A stretch of 64,000 nucleotides of DNA, from positions 2,108,001-2,172,000 of the forward strand of contig CAWDVH010000001.1 of assembly GCA_963805705.1 (NCBI GenBank), given 5' to 3'. Both the position numbers and the translations under genes were made by a program. This DNA comes from CAWDVH01 sp963805705 (GTDB taxonomy: Bacteria > Actinomycetota > Actinomycetes > Streptosporangiales > Streptosporangiaceae). The notes below the pieces were generated by a model. It had not been told where the DNA came from and ran no database searches. It saw nothing but the letters and a program-made list of their open reading frames with translations. This document shows, one piece after another, positions 16,936 through 25,449 of this stretch. How positions within the stretch are numbered: position 1 is the first letter of the stretch; each line of letters opens with the position of its first letter.

Positions 16936-17694
16936 GTGCACGGCTACGTGAAACGGCGGAGGTGGCCGGAGCCCGGCTCGATTCCCGATGTGCTGGACAT
17001 GTTCCGCTGCGAGCTTCGGTTCTATCAGGAGATCGCGCCGGTAGCTGGCGTTCGGGTGCCAGCCTGCTACCGGGCCGAGGAGACGGACGAGGGCACGCTG
17101 CTGGTGCTGGAGGATCTATCGCGATGGCGGCCGGGTGCAGATCCCGCGGCGGCGGCCCGGCTGCTATCGGGCCTGCACCGGCGGTGGGAAGGCCGGGCGC
17201 AGCGACGCTGGCCCTGGCTTCGGGCTGAGGGGGCCGCCGCCGATCTGGTCGAGAAGCTGTTCGGCCGGACCTGGCCGCAGCTGGCAGCGCGCGGAGATCT
17301 GACCCCGCTGGTTCGGGTCTGCGGTGCACGCCTGGTCGGCCAGGTCACTGATGCCGAACAGGCGGCCAGCCGGGCCGGGGCCACGACCCTGGCGCACGGG
17401 GACGCGTCCATGCTGAACATGCGCACTGGCCCGGACGGAGAGATTGCGCTGCTGGACTGGGAGGACGTGTCAGCGGGGCCGGGTGCCTGCGATCTGGCCT
17501 GGATGCTGGTGTCGTCGGTGGATCCCATCCGGTGGGACGAGGTGATCGCTGCCTATGGCCGGATCGACGGCCTGGCCGAGGTACTTCCTGCCGTGATGGT
17601 GCAAGGTCTTTTGAGCCTGTCAGATATCCCAGCCGGAACCACCAGGGCGGCAGCCTGGATTGAGCGTCTTGACGCAGCTGGCAGGCGCCTCTGA
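16936..17694 (+). CDS. APH/choline-kinase-like phosphotransferase, short N-lobe
   Basis: A 252-residue protein of the aminoglycoside phosphotransferase-like kinase fold. The catalytic loop is clear (LAHGDASMLNM, with HGD and the Asn), followed by the metal-binding DWED and GACDLAWML. The protein begins at VHGYVKRRRW, about where strand 3 and the ATP-binding Lys usually lie. An in-frame stop at 16924 prevents a longer frame, so the glycine-rich part of the N-lobe is missing. It may be truncated and inactive, or a short member of the family. No evidence of antibiotic resistance. Confidence 0.78.
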   Translation: MHGYVKRRRWPEPGSIPDVLDMFRCELRFYQEIAPVAGVRVPACYRAEETDEGTLLVLEDLSRWRPGADPAAAARLLSGLHRRWEGRAQRRWPWLRAEGAAADLVEKLFGRTWPQLAARGDLTPLVRVCGARLVGQVTDAEQAASRAGATTLAHGDASMLNMRTGPDGEIALLDWEDVSAGPGACDLAWMLVSSVDPIRWDEVIAAYGRIDGLAEVLPAVMVQGLLSLSDIPAGTTRAAAWIERLDAAGRRL

Positions 17695-17812
17695 GGCGGG
17701 CGTCCAACGCTGACTCACGGTCCCGCACGGGGGCGAGGAGCACAATCGCGCCGTGCCGCGCAGCATCTGGCAGGATGTCGGCAGCTACCCGAGCGGCCCT
17801 GGGGAGGAAACG

Positions 17813-18256
17813 ATGCCTGTCCGCTTTCAGTTGGTCATCGACTGTGCCGACGCGGACCGGCTGGCTCGGTTCTGGGCCGCCGCGCTGAGCTATGAGCTCG
17901 CGCCGGCCCCGGCTGGATTCGCTACCTGGAACGACTTCTACCGCGAGCTGGGGGTGCCCGAGGAGGAGCTGGCCGACGGGGCGGACAGGATCAGCGACCC
18001 GGAGGGCCACGGGCCGAGCATCTGGTTTCATGTCGTCCCAGATGCCAAGGCGGTCAAGAACCGGCTGCACCTCGACATCCACGCCAGTGGCGAGCGGACG
18101 GACCCGATCGAGGCGCGCAGGAAGCGAGTCGACGCGGAGGCCAGCCGGCTGGCCGGCCTGGGCGCCGCCATCACTGGCCCATTGTCCGAGGAAGGGCTGG
18201 ACCACTACGCGGTCGGGATGAAGGACCCGGAAGGCAACGAGTTCGATATCAACTGA
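17813..18256 (+). CDS. VOC-family (glyoxalase-like) protein
   Basis: A 147-residue vicinal-oxygen-chelate protein. GGGGAGGAAACG before the ATG at 17813 fixes the start. Residues show the paired beta-alpha-beta-beta-beta repeats: FQLVIDCADADRLARFWAAAL at the first strand and helix, NRLHLDIHASG in the middle, and a C-terminal KDPEGNEFDI, a frequent end of the Glyoxalase_6 group. Function and substrate are unknown. A few tens of bases separate it from the next plus-strand gene. Confidence 0.88.
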   Translation: MPVRFQLVIDCADADRLARFWAAALSYELAPAPAGFATWNDFYRELGVPEEELADGADRISDPEGHGPSIWFHVVPDAKAVKNRLHLDIHASGERTDPIEARRKRVDAEASRLAGLGAAITGPLSEEGLDHYAVGMKDPEGNEFDIN

Positions 18257-18356
18257 CCGCAGCAGCCGAGGCTCGAATCGGGCTGGGCCGAATGTGCGGC
18301 GAATCAGAATAAACCAGGTAGCGACGCGTGAATTAGCGAGGCTAGAGTCTCCGGCT

Positions 18357-20021
18357 ATGCCTTCGATCGACAACATTGCCGAGGAGTATGTGGAGCGGGT
18401 GGCCGCTCTGGACCCGTTCTACGCCACCTACGCCGGGATCGCGGGGCACGACCACGAGCTGGCGGATCTCAGTGCGGACGGGTTCGCCGAACGGGCCGAG
18501 CTGGATCGCTCGACCCTCGCGGCCCTTGAGACGGCTGAGACCCCCGGGCTGCGCGAGCAGGTCGCGCGGGCCGCGATGCAGGAGCGGCTGGCCGTGGCCG
18601 TCGAGCGCTACGACGCCGGGGATACCACCAGCGAGCTCAACGTGATTGATAGCTGGGTGCAGTATGTGCGCGAGATCTTCGACCTGATGCCCACCGAGGG
18701 CGAGGAAGGCGCCGCCAACATCGCCAGGCGCATGGCCGCGGTCCCGGAGGCCTATCGCCAGTTCTCGCGGACCCTGCTCGATGCGGCCCGAAACGGCCGT
18801 CCCCCGGCCCGGCTGCAGGTCGAGGAGGTCGCCAAGCAGTGCGCCAACTGGTCCAATCCACAGGACTCCTTCTATTCCGGCCTGGTGGAGCAGCTCACCG
18901 GGGTTCCGGACTCGCTGCGCGGGGAGCTGGACGCGGCCGCCCGCGCGGCGACGGCCGCCACGGCCGAGCTTGGCGCCTTCCTCAGCCGCGAGCTGCTGCC
19001 GCTGGCCAGGGAGAAGGACGCCTGCGGGCCTGAGGTCTACGCCCGGGCTTCGCGGTACTTCCTCGGCGCCGCCGTCGATCTGCACGAGGCCTACGCCTGG
19101 AGCTGGGAGGAGATCGCCCGGCTGCGCGCCGAGCAGGCACGGGTCAGCAACCTCATCCGGCCTGGAGCCACTCGGGAGGAGGCAGCGGCGATCCTGGACG
19201 GCGACCCGGCCCGGCGCATCGAAGGGCGGGAGAACTTCCGTGCCTGGATGCAGGAGCTGGCCGAGCACACCATCTCGGAGCTGAACGGCAAGCACTTCGA
19301 CATCCCGGGGCCCGCGCGCCGGATCGAGGCCATGATCGCCCCTGTCAACGACGGAGGGATCTACTACACCGCACCTTCGGAGGACTGGTCCCGGCCTGGG
19401 CGGATGTGGTGGTCGGTGCCGTCAGGTATTGACACCTTCTCCACCTGGAAGGAGGTCACGACCGTCTACCACGAGGGCGTTCCCGGTCACCACCTGCAGA
19501 TCTCGCAGTCCCTGACCGAGCAGGAGAACCTGAATCGCTGGCAGCGGCTGATGTCCTGGGTCTCGGGCTACGGCGAGGGCTGGGCGACCTACGCCGAGCG
19601 GCTCATGGGCGAGCTCGGGTACCTAGACGGCGACCCGGGGGCGTATCTCGGGATGCTCGACCTGCAGATGATGTCCGCCGCCAACGTGGCCCTGGACATC
19701 GGGGTGCACCTGGAGCTGGAGATCCCCGCGGGCACCAGCTGGCGGGAGGGCGAGCGCTGGAACGCCAAGATCGCCTGGGAGTTCCTGCGGGCCCACTCCA
19801 GCTGGGACGAAAAGCGCCTGCGCTTCGAGTTGCACCGCTACCTCGGCTGGCCCGGGCAGGTTCCGTCCTACAAGCTGGGCGAGCGGATCTGGCTGCAGGC
19901 CAGGGACGAGGCCAAGGACCGGGCCGGAGGTGCCTTCCGCCTCAAGGACTTCCACACCAAGGCGCTCAGCCTGGGCGCCATGGGCCTGGACCCGCTGCGC
20001 GAGGCCCTGGCCCGGTTCTGA
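18357..20021 (+). CDS. DUF885 family protein (putative metallopeptidase-like)
   Basis: A 554-residue DUF885 protein. The start at 18357 (MPSIDNIAEEYVERVAALDP) fits the family; an upstream TTG/GTG extension looks artificial. The zinc-peptidase-like motif VYHEGVPGHHLQ is present in the C-terminal half, followed by SGYGEGWATYAERLM, where the Glu could be a third ligand. These features resemble M32/M2-like thermolysin-fold carboxypeptidases, but activity has rarely been shown. No signal peptide is visible. It ends back to back with the convergent gene at 20022; the two stop codons form TGATCA. Confidence 0.9.
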   Translation: MPSIDNIAEEYVERVAALDPFYATYAGIAGHDHELADLSADGFAERAELDRSTLAALETAETPGLREQVARAAMQERLAVAVERYDAGDTTSELNVIDSWVQYVREIFDLMPTEGEEGAANIARRMAAVPEAYRQFSRTLLDAARNGRPPARLQVEEVAKQCANWSNPQDSFYSGLVEQLTGVPDSLRGELDAAARAATAATAELGAFLSRELLPLAREKDACGPEVYARASRYFLGAAVDLHEAYAWSWEEIARLRAEQARVSNLIRPGATREEAAAILDGDPARRIEGRENFRAWMQELAEHTISELNGKHFDIPGPARRIEAMIAPVNDGGIYYTAPSEDWSRPGRMWWSVPSGIDTFSTWKEVTTVYHEGVPGHHLQISQSLTEQENLNRWQRLMSWVSGYGEGWATYAERLMGELGYLDGDPGAYLGMLDLQMMSAANVALDIGVHLELEIPAGTSWREGERWNAKIAWEFLRAHSSWDEKRLRFELHRYLGWPGQVPSYKLGERIWLQARDEAKDRAGGAFRLKDFHTKALSLGAMGLDPLREALARF

Positions 20022-20432
20022 TCATGGCTCCTCCGGCCGCCGATTCTCACTGGCCGGGCTTTCCAGCAGCCCGGTGAGGTAGGAGCCGATCTCGTCGGTC
20101 CGCGGGTCCTGCCACCATCCGGAGTGCCGGTGGGTGGGCGGCGGTGTGGGTTCGGTGTCCGGGGCCAGGATGACCGGATCCCAGCACAGCTGGTCGAGAT
20201 GTCCCTCCATGTACTCGGGGGTTCGCGCCGGCGGGGGCTCGGAGAATATCCACGATCCGATGTAGTCGCTGCGGCGCACGCCGTTGCGCCAGCGCTGCCT
20301 GCCGCCGTGGCTGAGGAGGCGCCGGAGTTCTTCCAGATACCGCTGGCCGAAATAGGCGGGGAACGCCCGCCCGTGGAGCCGCCGGGCCGGGCAGGCCAGC
20401 GTGATCAGGGCGAAGTCGGGTCCTTTCAGCAC
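20022..20432 (-). CDS. Conserved hypothetical protein
   Basis: A 136-residue protein that I do not recognise. It has an arginine-rich first half (FGQRYLEELRRLLSHGGRQRWRNG) and a Pro/Trp-rich second half (SEPPPARTPEY, then HRHSGWWQDPRTDEIGSYL). There is no membrane segment or signal. The compact, aromatic-rich composition looks like a real folded protein rather than a high-GC shadow. It is convergent with the DUF885 gene with no gap, and its start lies just downstream of the cation exchanger gene on the same strand. Confidence 0.55.
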   Translation of the reverse strand: MLKGPDFALITLACPARRLHGRAFPAYFGQRYLEELRRLLSHGGRQRWRNGVRRSDYIGSWIFSEPPPARTPEYMEGHLDQLCWDPVILAPDTEPTPPPTHRHSGWWQDPRTDEIGSYLTGLLESPASENRRPEEP

Positions 20433-20475
20433 CTCTGGCGGCAGCTGCGCGGCGACCGCGGGAGCTGGCGCCGGT

Positions 20476-21489
20476 TCATGTGGCGTTGGCTATCACGGTT
20501 ACCGCGAAGACGAGGTAGGCGGCGATGATCAGAGCGCCGCTGCGGCGGTTGACCCCCCGGCCCGCTAGGGCCAGGCTCAGGGTGGCCGCGGTGAGGACGC
20601 CGTACCAGATCGCAATCGGCAGGCCGCCGCCCAGGCTGGAGCTGCCGATGATGGCGGCGGGGATGAGCAGTCCGGCGAGCACGTTGAGGCTGTTGCTGTT
20701 GAGGGCCTCGCTCAGCGTCGCTGCGCCCCGTCCGCGGCGGGCGAGGAAAACGGCGGCCACGGCATTGGGCAGGCTGGTTACCGCGGCCAGCACGATGGCG
20801 CCGGTGATCACGCCCGGCACAGCGAAGCGGGCGCCGAGCGTCGAGGCGATGCGTTCCATGGCCACGCTGGCCGCCAGGACGACGGCCAGGGCAAGAGCCG
20901 CAATGACAGCGTCCCGTCGGCCGCCTCTTTCGTGATGGATCGTCTCGGCCAGTTCCTGCTCTTCCTCGGAGACGGCCCCAGCGAGCCAGGATCGCAGGCT
21001 CGGCGGGAGCGGAAGAGTTGAGCGGCCGGACGGATGGACAGCCGACACGTACACATAGGGCGCCAGCACGGCGAGCGCGAGGGCGAGGGCGACCGTCGGC
21101 GAGATCAGGCCGGTCACGGCGGCGATGCTGAGAGCTGCCATCCACAGGGCCACCGTGCCCTCGAAGATGACCACCCGGCGGTGCAGGCTGATGCCCCCGG
21201 CCACGACGGAACCCAGCCCGATCAGCGCGGCCAGGTTGAACACGTTCGACCCGAGGATCACGCCGGTGCCGACATCATGCTGCCCGTGCGCGAGCGCGGT
21301 CACGGCCGAGGTGATCTCCGGCGTGTCCGCGGCCAACGCCGCGGCCAGGCCCAGGAGTGCTTCTGACAGGCCAAACCGCGTACCAAGCCGTTCCAGCCGC
21401 ACGACGAGCACTGCGCTGGCGCCGAGGCTGAGCGCGACGGCCGCCACGAACACCGCCGCGGCCATGGGCGATGACATCATCCGGGTCAC
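20476..21489 (-). CDS. Calcium/cation antiporter (CaCA) family protein
   Basis: A 337-residue integral membrane protein with about ten hydrophobic segments arranged as two inverted halves. Each half carries an alpha-repeat-like motif: AADTPEITSAVTALAHGQ with GVILGSNVFNLA near residue 55-90, and VTSLPNAVAAVFLARRG with LNSNSLNVLAG near residue 240-275. The central loop is acidic (AVSEEEQELAETIHHE). This is the layout of Na+/Ca2+ or H+/Ca2+ exchangers. The first repeat has DTPE where many have xTSxPE. The transported ion is not proven. Confidence 0.9.
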   Translation of the reverse strand: MTRMMSSPMAAAVFVAAVALSLGASAVLVVRLERLGTRFGLSEALLGLAAALAADTPEITSAVTALAHGQHDVGTGVILGSNVFNLAALIGLGSVVAGGISLHRRVVIFEGTVALWMAALSIAAVTGLISPTVALALALAVLAPYVYVSAVHPSGRSTLPLPPSLRSWLAGAVSEEEQELAETIHHERGGRRDAVIAALALAVVLAASVAMERIASTLGARFAVPGVITGAIVLAAVTSLPNAVAAVFLARRGRGAATLSEALNSNSLNVLAGLLIPAAIIGSSSLGGGLPIAIWYGVLTAATLSLALAGRGVNRRSGALIIAAYLVFAVTVIANAT

Positions 21490-21549
21490 ACCCTAGCCTG
21501 ACGAATTCAGCTGGCCCGGTCAGGCTGCGCGGGCCTGCCGCAGCACGAA

Positions 21550-21574
21550 GGCGCAAAATACCCGTTCTTGCGCC
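21550..21574. terminator. Hairpin downstream of DUF4118 remnant
   Basis: GGCGCAA (21550-21556) and TTGCGCC (21568-21574) form a perfect 7-bp stem just past the minus-strand stop at 21588. A simple terminator is the likely role. Confidence 0.5.
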
Positions 21575-21587
21575 GGAGGCTCGGCCG

Positions 21588-22137
21588 TCAGCGCGCCTCA
21601 CCGGATCTGAACGCCCGTCCGGCCTGATCGGCCAGCGTAACGGCGACCAGGCGGGCCTGCAGCGAGGGCTTCGAGCCCGGCTTGGCCTTCAGCATGAACC
21701 AGCCGAAGTACTGACCGTTGCTGAAGGTGCGCAGCTCGATCTCCTCCACCGGAAGGCCCGACTGCTCAACATCCCAGCGGCTGTGACCGGCGATCACAGT
21801 GCCGTCTGGTTCCAGGCGCGGCGGGTGGCCGAGCAGAGAACCGTACTCGAAGCGGGATCCCTCCAGGTCCAGCAGGCCGATGAGCTGCTCCTTAACGCGA
21901 TCGACAACCGCATCAGGAGACCTGGCGGACTGGGTGAGCGAAGCGGTGTCGTGAATCTGCGCGAGATAACCGGCGTCCGTGATCGCAATAACCTGCAGGC
22001 GCCGGGCGCGGGCCGCCAGCTGCGATACGGCCAGGCCGACGAGCAGGAGCAGGACGGCGGTCGTGACATCCGCTGAGCTGCGGATCGTGAACCGGTCATA
22101 CGATCGCGATGCGGTCCCTGGACAAGTAACGGGTCAT
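21588..22137 (-). pseudogene. DUF4118 (KdpD-like) membrane protein, internal deletion
   Basis: The gene opens with ATG at 22137 and 13 family-like codons (MTRYLSRDRIAIV) and then hits a stop. In another frame, starting at once after the junction near 22110, the family resumes with YDRFTIRSSADVTTAVLLLL and runs without a stop to 21588 (LAARARRLQVIAITDAGYLA, RFEYGSLLGHPPRLEPDG, RLVAVTLADQAGRAF). In intact members about three membrane helices separate these two parts, so roughly 80 codons appear to be missing. It is therefore a deletion derivative. Comparison with the family is from memory. Confidence 0.75.
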
Positions 22138-22385
22138 CGCGCGCTCCTGGTGGCCGGAATTGACAGTGCCAGCATCGCGCCGGCCAGGCTTCCCGGCTCA
22201 CCTGAGCACGAGGATAGACCCCGGCCAGCTGGCCGGGAACGGTCAGGCCGAAGCTCAGGACATTCCGCTGCCCTGACCAGGCGCCGGTGGGCCCTCAAAG
22301 CATGCGAATCAGGCAATAGCAAATGAACAGGCAGGCAAAAGGCGGTGAAGATTTAGCAACAGCCGATCGACGTGCGACTACCTGG

Positions 22386-22763
22386 TCAGGTTGCTTTTCC
22401 GAGGTGTTCCACATACGCGGCCAGACCGGTGTGCATCGTATACGGTCCGCGAAGCCGCTGAAGCCGGGGCGGTATTTCCGAGTAGTCCAGGTAGGGATGA
22501 TCGCCGCAGCTGGGGCAGATGAGCTCGAACGCGTCGTCATGGCCGGCTTCTATCCGGCCGTTCACGATGCGGGCCGGCTGGCGCCGAAGGCTTGCCGTGG
22601 CGCCGTGACCAGGCTGGCCCAGAAGCGGCGGCATCTTGGCATCTTGGTCATCAATGCGCAGCCAGGGATCACGAATGTCTTGCTGGCCGCGCGCTGGGGG
22701 AACTGCATTCAAGGCCTCAGGCGGCCGAATGCCTGCTGTGGTGCCCGTGTCTGGAACGCTCAC
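22386..22763 (-). CDS. Small conserved hypothetical protein with Cys-x2-Cys
   Basis: A 125-residue minus-strand protein. The last 60 residues look conserved: AFELICPSCGDHPYLDYSEI, then PPRLQRLRGPYTMHTGLAAY and EHLG, which I recall from short actinobacterial proteins of unknown function. CPSCG may be half of a metal site. The N-terminal half (to about residue 60) looks less constrained, so the true start may be internal. The overlapping plus-strand frame at 22323-23150 has no such character and was rejected. Confidence 0.7.
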   Translation of the reverse strand: MSVPDTGTTAGIRPPEALNAVPPARGQQDIRDPWLRIDDQDAKMPPLLGQPGHGATASLRRQPARIVNGRIEAGHDDAFELICPSCGDHPYLDYSEIPPRLQRLRGPYTMHTGLAAYVEHLGKAT

Positions 22764-23083
22764 TCGACATTCCTCCCCGGCCTAGTCGCGTGGCTGTCCC
22801 CGCTACCTGGGTCTGGAGCAGCACTACGAGCATTAAACCTACAGATTAACCTACAGGAAGAGATCCGCGCTTCGCATGTTCACTACGCAGGGCACCGCGC
22901 CCCGGCCCGGTGCCCGCTGCGGGAAAGCGGGGCACCGAGAGGCGGTCTATCGCGTCTACTCGCCAGTCTGGTCGTCTACCTCTGCGTCGGGAGCGTTCTT
23001 CTTCACCGGCTCAGCACGAACTTGCCGGCCATCTTCCCTCCTCGCCAGGCAGGGACACGGCATAGTCGTAAATTCCGGAGCAG
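22764..23083. other. Intergenic, nothing recognised
   Basis: About 320 bases between the small hypothetical gene and marR. It includes a short direct repeat (ACCTACA at about 22840 and 22851) in slightly AT-rich sequence. No RNA or protein gene is supported. Confidence 0.5.
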
Positions 23084-23545
23084 TTACGTCGCCGGTGCGG
23101 GCGGTTCGGTCAGTGCGGCGATGCACGTGGTGAGCAGGCGCCGCATCTGATCTTGTTCGCTGGCATCCAGATTGGCCAGCATGTCTTGCTCGACGCGGCG
23201 AACCGCGGCGCTGGCCATCTTGAGCTGGCGGCGCCCGCGGGCGGTCAGCTCGGTCGGCAGGGCCCTGCCTACGGGTGCCTGTGCCGGGCGGACGACGAGT
23301 CCCTGGCGTTCGAGGGCCTGCAGGAGCACGTTCATCGACTGCCGGGTGACGAAGGCGCCGCGGGCAAGCTCGGAGTTCGACAGGCCCGGTCGCTGGGCGA
23401 GCAGCTCCAGGCAGGCGTAGTGGGTGATCGTCATGCCCAGCGGCCTCAGCACGGCTTCCAGGGCGGAGTGCAGGACGCTCGCGGCCGCCTTCAGCATGTA
23501 CCCCAGCGATGTGTCCAGCTCGATTCCGGGCTCGCCTTGACTCAT
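23084..23545 (-). CDS. MarR-family transcriptional regulator
   Basis: A 153-residue winged-helix repressor. The wHTH spans about residues 35-105: ITHYACLELLAQRPGLSNSEL, then TRQSMNVLLQALERQGLVVR with the wing. N- and C-terminal helices (LGYMLKAAASVLHSAL and QDMLANLDASEQDQMRRLL) make the dimer interface. It is divergent from a VOC-family gene at 23611, and the 66-base gap is dominated by two near-identical 16-bp palindromes, one of which overlaps its start codon. It is therefore very likely autoregulated and controls the VOC gene. Confidence 0.92.
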   Translation of the reverse strand: MSQGEPGIELDTSLGYMLKAAASVLHSALEAVLRPLGMTITHYACLELLAQRPGLSNSELARGAFVTRQSMNVLLQALERQGLVVRPAQAPVGRALPTELTARGRRQLKMASAAVRRVEQDMLANLDASEQDQMRRLLTTCIAALTEPPAPAT

Positions 23546-23588
23546 GTCAGTAGTCTGACATACATTGCAGTATGTCAGAAGACTGACA
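23546..23588. promoter_or_regulatory. Twin MarR-type operators
   Basis: TGTCAGTAGTCTGACA (23546-23561) and TGTCAGAAGACTGACA (23573-23588) are each palindromes with TGTCAG/CTGACA arms and a 4-base centre. The two sites are also mirror images of each other across the 11-base spacer. Centres are 27 bp apart. The first abuts the marR ATG. Two dimers could bind side by side and shut both divergent promoters. Confidence 0.85.
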
Positions 23589-23610
23589 TCCTAATGAGGA
23601 GGCAGGGATC

Positions 23611-23979
23611 GTGGCCGTCACCGGACCCGACTTCATTTCGCTGCAGGTGCGCGACCTAGAGCGTTCCGCCGCTTTCTACGAGCAGTACCTGGGGCTGAAG
23701 CGCTCCGACGCAGGACCGCCGCACGCCGTCGTGTTCGGCACCAAGCCGATCGCGTTCGCCGTCCGCGACGTCGTCGCGGGCACCGACCTGGACGCGATCA
23801 CGCAGCCGGGCCAGGGGATGGCGCTGTGGCTGCACGCCCCCGACGCGCAGGACATCCACGACGCCCTCGCCGCCGCCGGCACGACGATCGTCTCAGCGCC
23901 CGCCGACGGGCCGTTCGGCCGCACTTTCACGTTCGCGGACCCCGACGGCTACCAGGTGACCCTCCACGACCGCGGCTGA
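23611..23979 (+). CDS. VOC-family protein, MarR-controlled
   Basis: A 122-residue glyoxalase/bleomycin-resistance/dioxygenase-fold protein starting at GTG 23611 after an AGGAGGCAGG ribosome site. Residues FISLQVRDLERSAAFYEQYLG and FTFADPDGYQVTLHD are the first and last elements of the fold; GMALWLHAPD starts the second module. Such proteins can be lyases, dioxygenases or drug-binding proteins, and the actual activity is unknown. Control by the divergent MarR through the twin palindromes suggests induction by a small aromatic or electrophilic ligand. Confidence 0.9.
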   Translation: MAVTGPDFISLQVRDLERSAAFYEQYLGLKRSDAGPPHAVVFGTKPIAFAVRDVVAGTDLDAITQPGQGMALWLHAPDAQDIHDALAAAGTTIVSAPADGPFGRTFTFADPDGYQVTLHDRG

Positions 23980-24134
23980 GCCGGGCGTCCTGGTCTTCGG
24001 CGCGGCAGGCGCCCTGAGCGGGCTTCTCACCGCGCAGGCCGGCCGCCCGGTGCGGCCGGGGCCGCCTCCCCAGACAGCCGCACAGTTGCGTGTTTTTCAT
24101 CTGACGCGCAGCCGGGCAAGGCTGAGAAAACCAG

Positions 24135-24280
24135 CGGGAGAGCCCGAGGAACGCACCGGTGCCGTGCGCCAGGGCCGCGACCAGGTGCGGGGCCTTCCCG
24201 TCCCTGTCTTTCGCGCCGCGGACGGCCTGGCCGTCAACCGCGATCACCAGCCGTCCGCCGGCCCGCGCCCAGCCCGGTCC
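24135..24280 (-). pseudogene. Transposase fragment (ISAs1-like)
   Basis: The minus-strand frame around 24247 contains RLVIAVDGQAVRGAKDRDG followed by KAPHLVAALAHGTGAFLG, the start of the catalytic domain of ISAs1-type DDE transposases with the first catalytic Asp (AVDG). Similarity stops on both sides, and the rest of 23980-24402 holds no other part. It is an old, dead fragment. Confidence 0.65.
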
Positions 24281-24402
24281 CAGGACACGCCGGACGCATC
24301 ATCCGCAGCTATGACACCGCAGGTCAAAGCCTCAATTCATGACTTTGCCGTGTCCCTTCCTCGCCAGGGGCGGGCTTGACATCGCCGATCACGGCCATCG
24401 TC

Positions 24403-25380
24403 TTACCTGGGTCCGGTTCGCGGCCGGTGGCGCGACGCCGTGCGGACGGCACCGATGCTGGCCGTGACGACCAGCGTGATGGCCAGCCCTTCGATGACGG
24501 TCAGGGCCTGGCGCAGGACCAGGTAGCCCGCGACCGCGGCGATAGCCGGGCCGAGGCTCGTCAGTACGGCGAAGGTGGCAGTCGGCATCCGGCGCAAGGC
24601 GAGGAGTTCGAGCGTGTAGGGCGTCACGGACGACAAGAGGGCGACGGCCGCGGCGAGGCCTACGGTGACCGGCTTGAGCAGGGCAGTCCCGGCACTGGCG
24701 ACACCCAGCGGCAGGGTCAGCAGCGCGGCGACGGCCATGGCCAGCGCCAGCCCGTCGGCCCGGCGGAAACGACGGCCGGTGCGGGCGTTGAGCAGGATGT
24801 AGGCGGCCCACATTGTCCCGGCGCCCAGCGCGCAGCAGACTCCGGCCGCGTCGAGGCGGTCGAGGTTACCGCGGCCGAGGAGGAGTACGCCGGCCAGCGC
24901 CAGGAGAGCCCACAGCCAGCTCGCCGCCCGCCGGGCAGCGAGCACCGACAAGACGAGCGGGCCGAGGACCTCCAGGGTCACCGCCAGCCCCAGCGGGAGG
25001 CGCTCGATGGCCGCGTAGAACAGCATGTTCATGCTGGCCAGTACGGCCCCGAAGCCGGCCATCAGCAACCAGTCGGCGCGGCTGTAGCCGCGAAACCGAG
25101 GGCGGCACCCCGCCAGCAGGGCCATGGCGGCTATCACCAGGCGTAGGGTCAGCACGCCGGTCACCCCGGCGCGGGGGATAAGCAGTGCGGCGACTGCGGC
25201 CCCGAACTGCACCGACAGCGCGCCGCTGAGCACGAGTCCCGCCGCGCCGATCTGGGTACGGCCAGGGGCGTCGGCGGCTGGTGCCGGGGCCGCGAAAACA
25301 GGGGCGGCGGGAGCGGGAGCGGCGGGAGCCGCGGGAGCGGGAGCCGCGGGAGCGCGAACGGGGATCAGGATGCCGGTCAT
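24403..25380 (-). CDS. EamA/RhtA-type drug-metabolite transporter
   Basis: A 325-residue membrane protein with about ten hydrophobic segments in two EamA halves (about residues 45-170 and 180-310). RhtA-like features are LVLSGALSVQFGAAVAALL at the first helix, LGLAVTLEVLGPLVLSVLA and VTPYTLELLALRRM. By family it exports amino acids or similar metabolites. The first 40 residues are an unusual Ala/Pro run (PAAPAPAAPAAPAPAAPV), so the functional start may lie inside. It is divergent from a LysR regulator 69 bp away, a typical exporter-regulator pair. Confidence 0.9.
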   Translation of the reverse strand: MTGILIPVRAPAAPAPAAPAAPAPAAPVFAAPAPAADAPGRTQIGAAGLVLSGALSVQFGAAVAALLIPRAGVTGVLTLRLVIAAMALLAGCRPRFRGYSRADWLLMAGFGAVLASMNMLFYAAIERLPLGLAVTLEVLGPLVLSVLAARRAASWLWALLALAGVLLLGRGNLDRLDAAGVCCALGAGTMWAAYILLNARTGRRFRRADGLALAMAVAALLTLPLGVASAGTALLKPVTVGLAAAVALLSSVTPYTLELLALRRMPTATFAVLTSLGPAIAAVAGYLVLRQALTVIEGLAITLVVTASIGAVRTASRHRPRTGPR

Positions 25381-25449
25381 GTCTTTGACGCTAGAGCGGA
25401 CGGCTGGCTCCGTGAAATGCCGGATCGGCTGCGGTTATGCTTGCCGGGC

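Noticed and set aside
22134..22322. 62-residue minus-strand frame overlapping the DUF4118 start
   Set aside because: No recognisable features; composition is ordinary shadow.
22323..23150. 275-residue plus-strand frame
   Set aside because: Codon pattern and content unlike a protein; opposite strand carries the conserved CPSCG protein and MarR.
24376..25146. 256-residue plus-strand frame rich in Gly/Gln/Arg
   Set aside because: Shadow of the EamA transporter gene.
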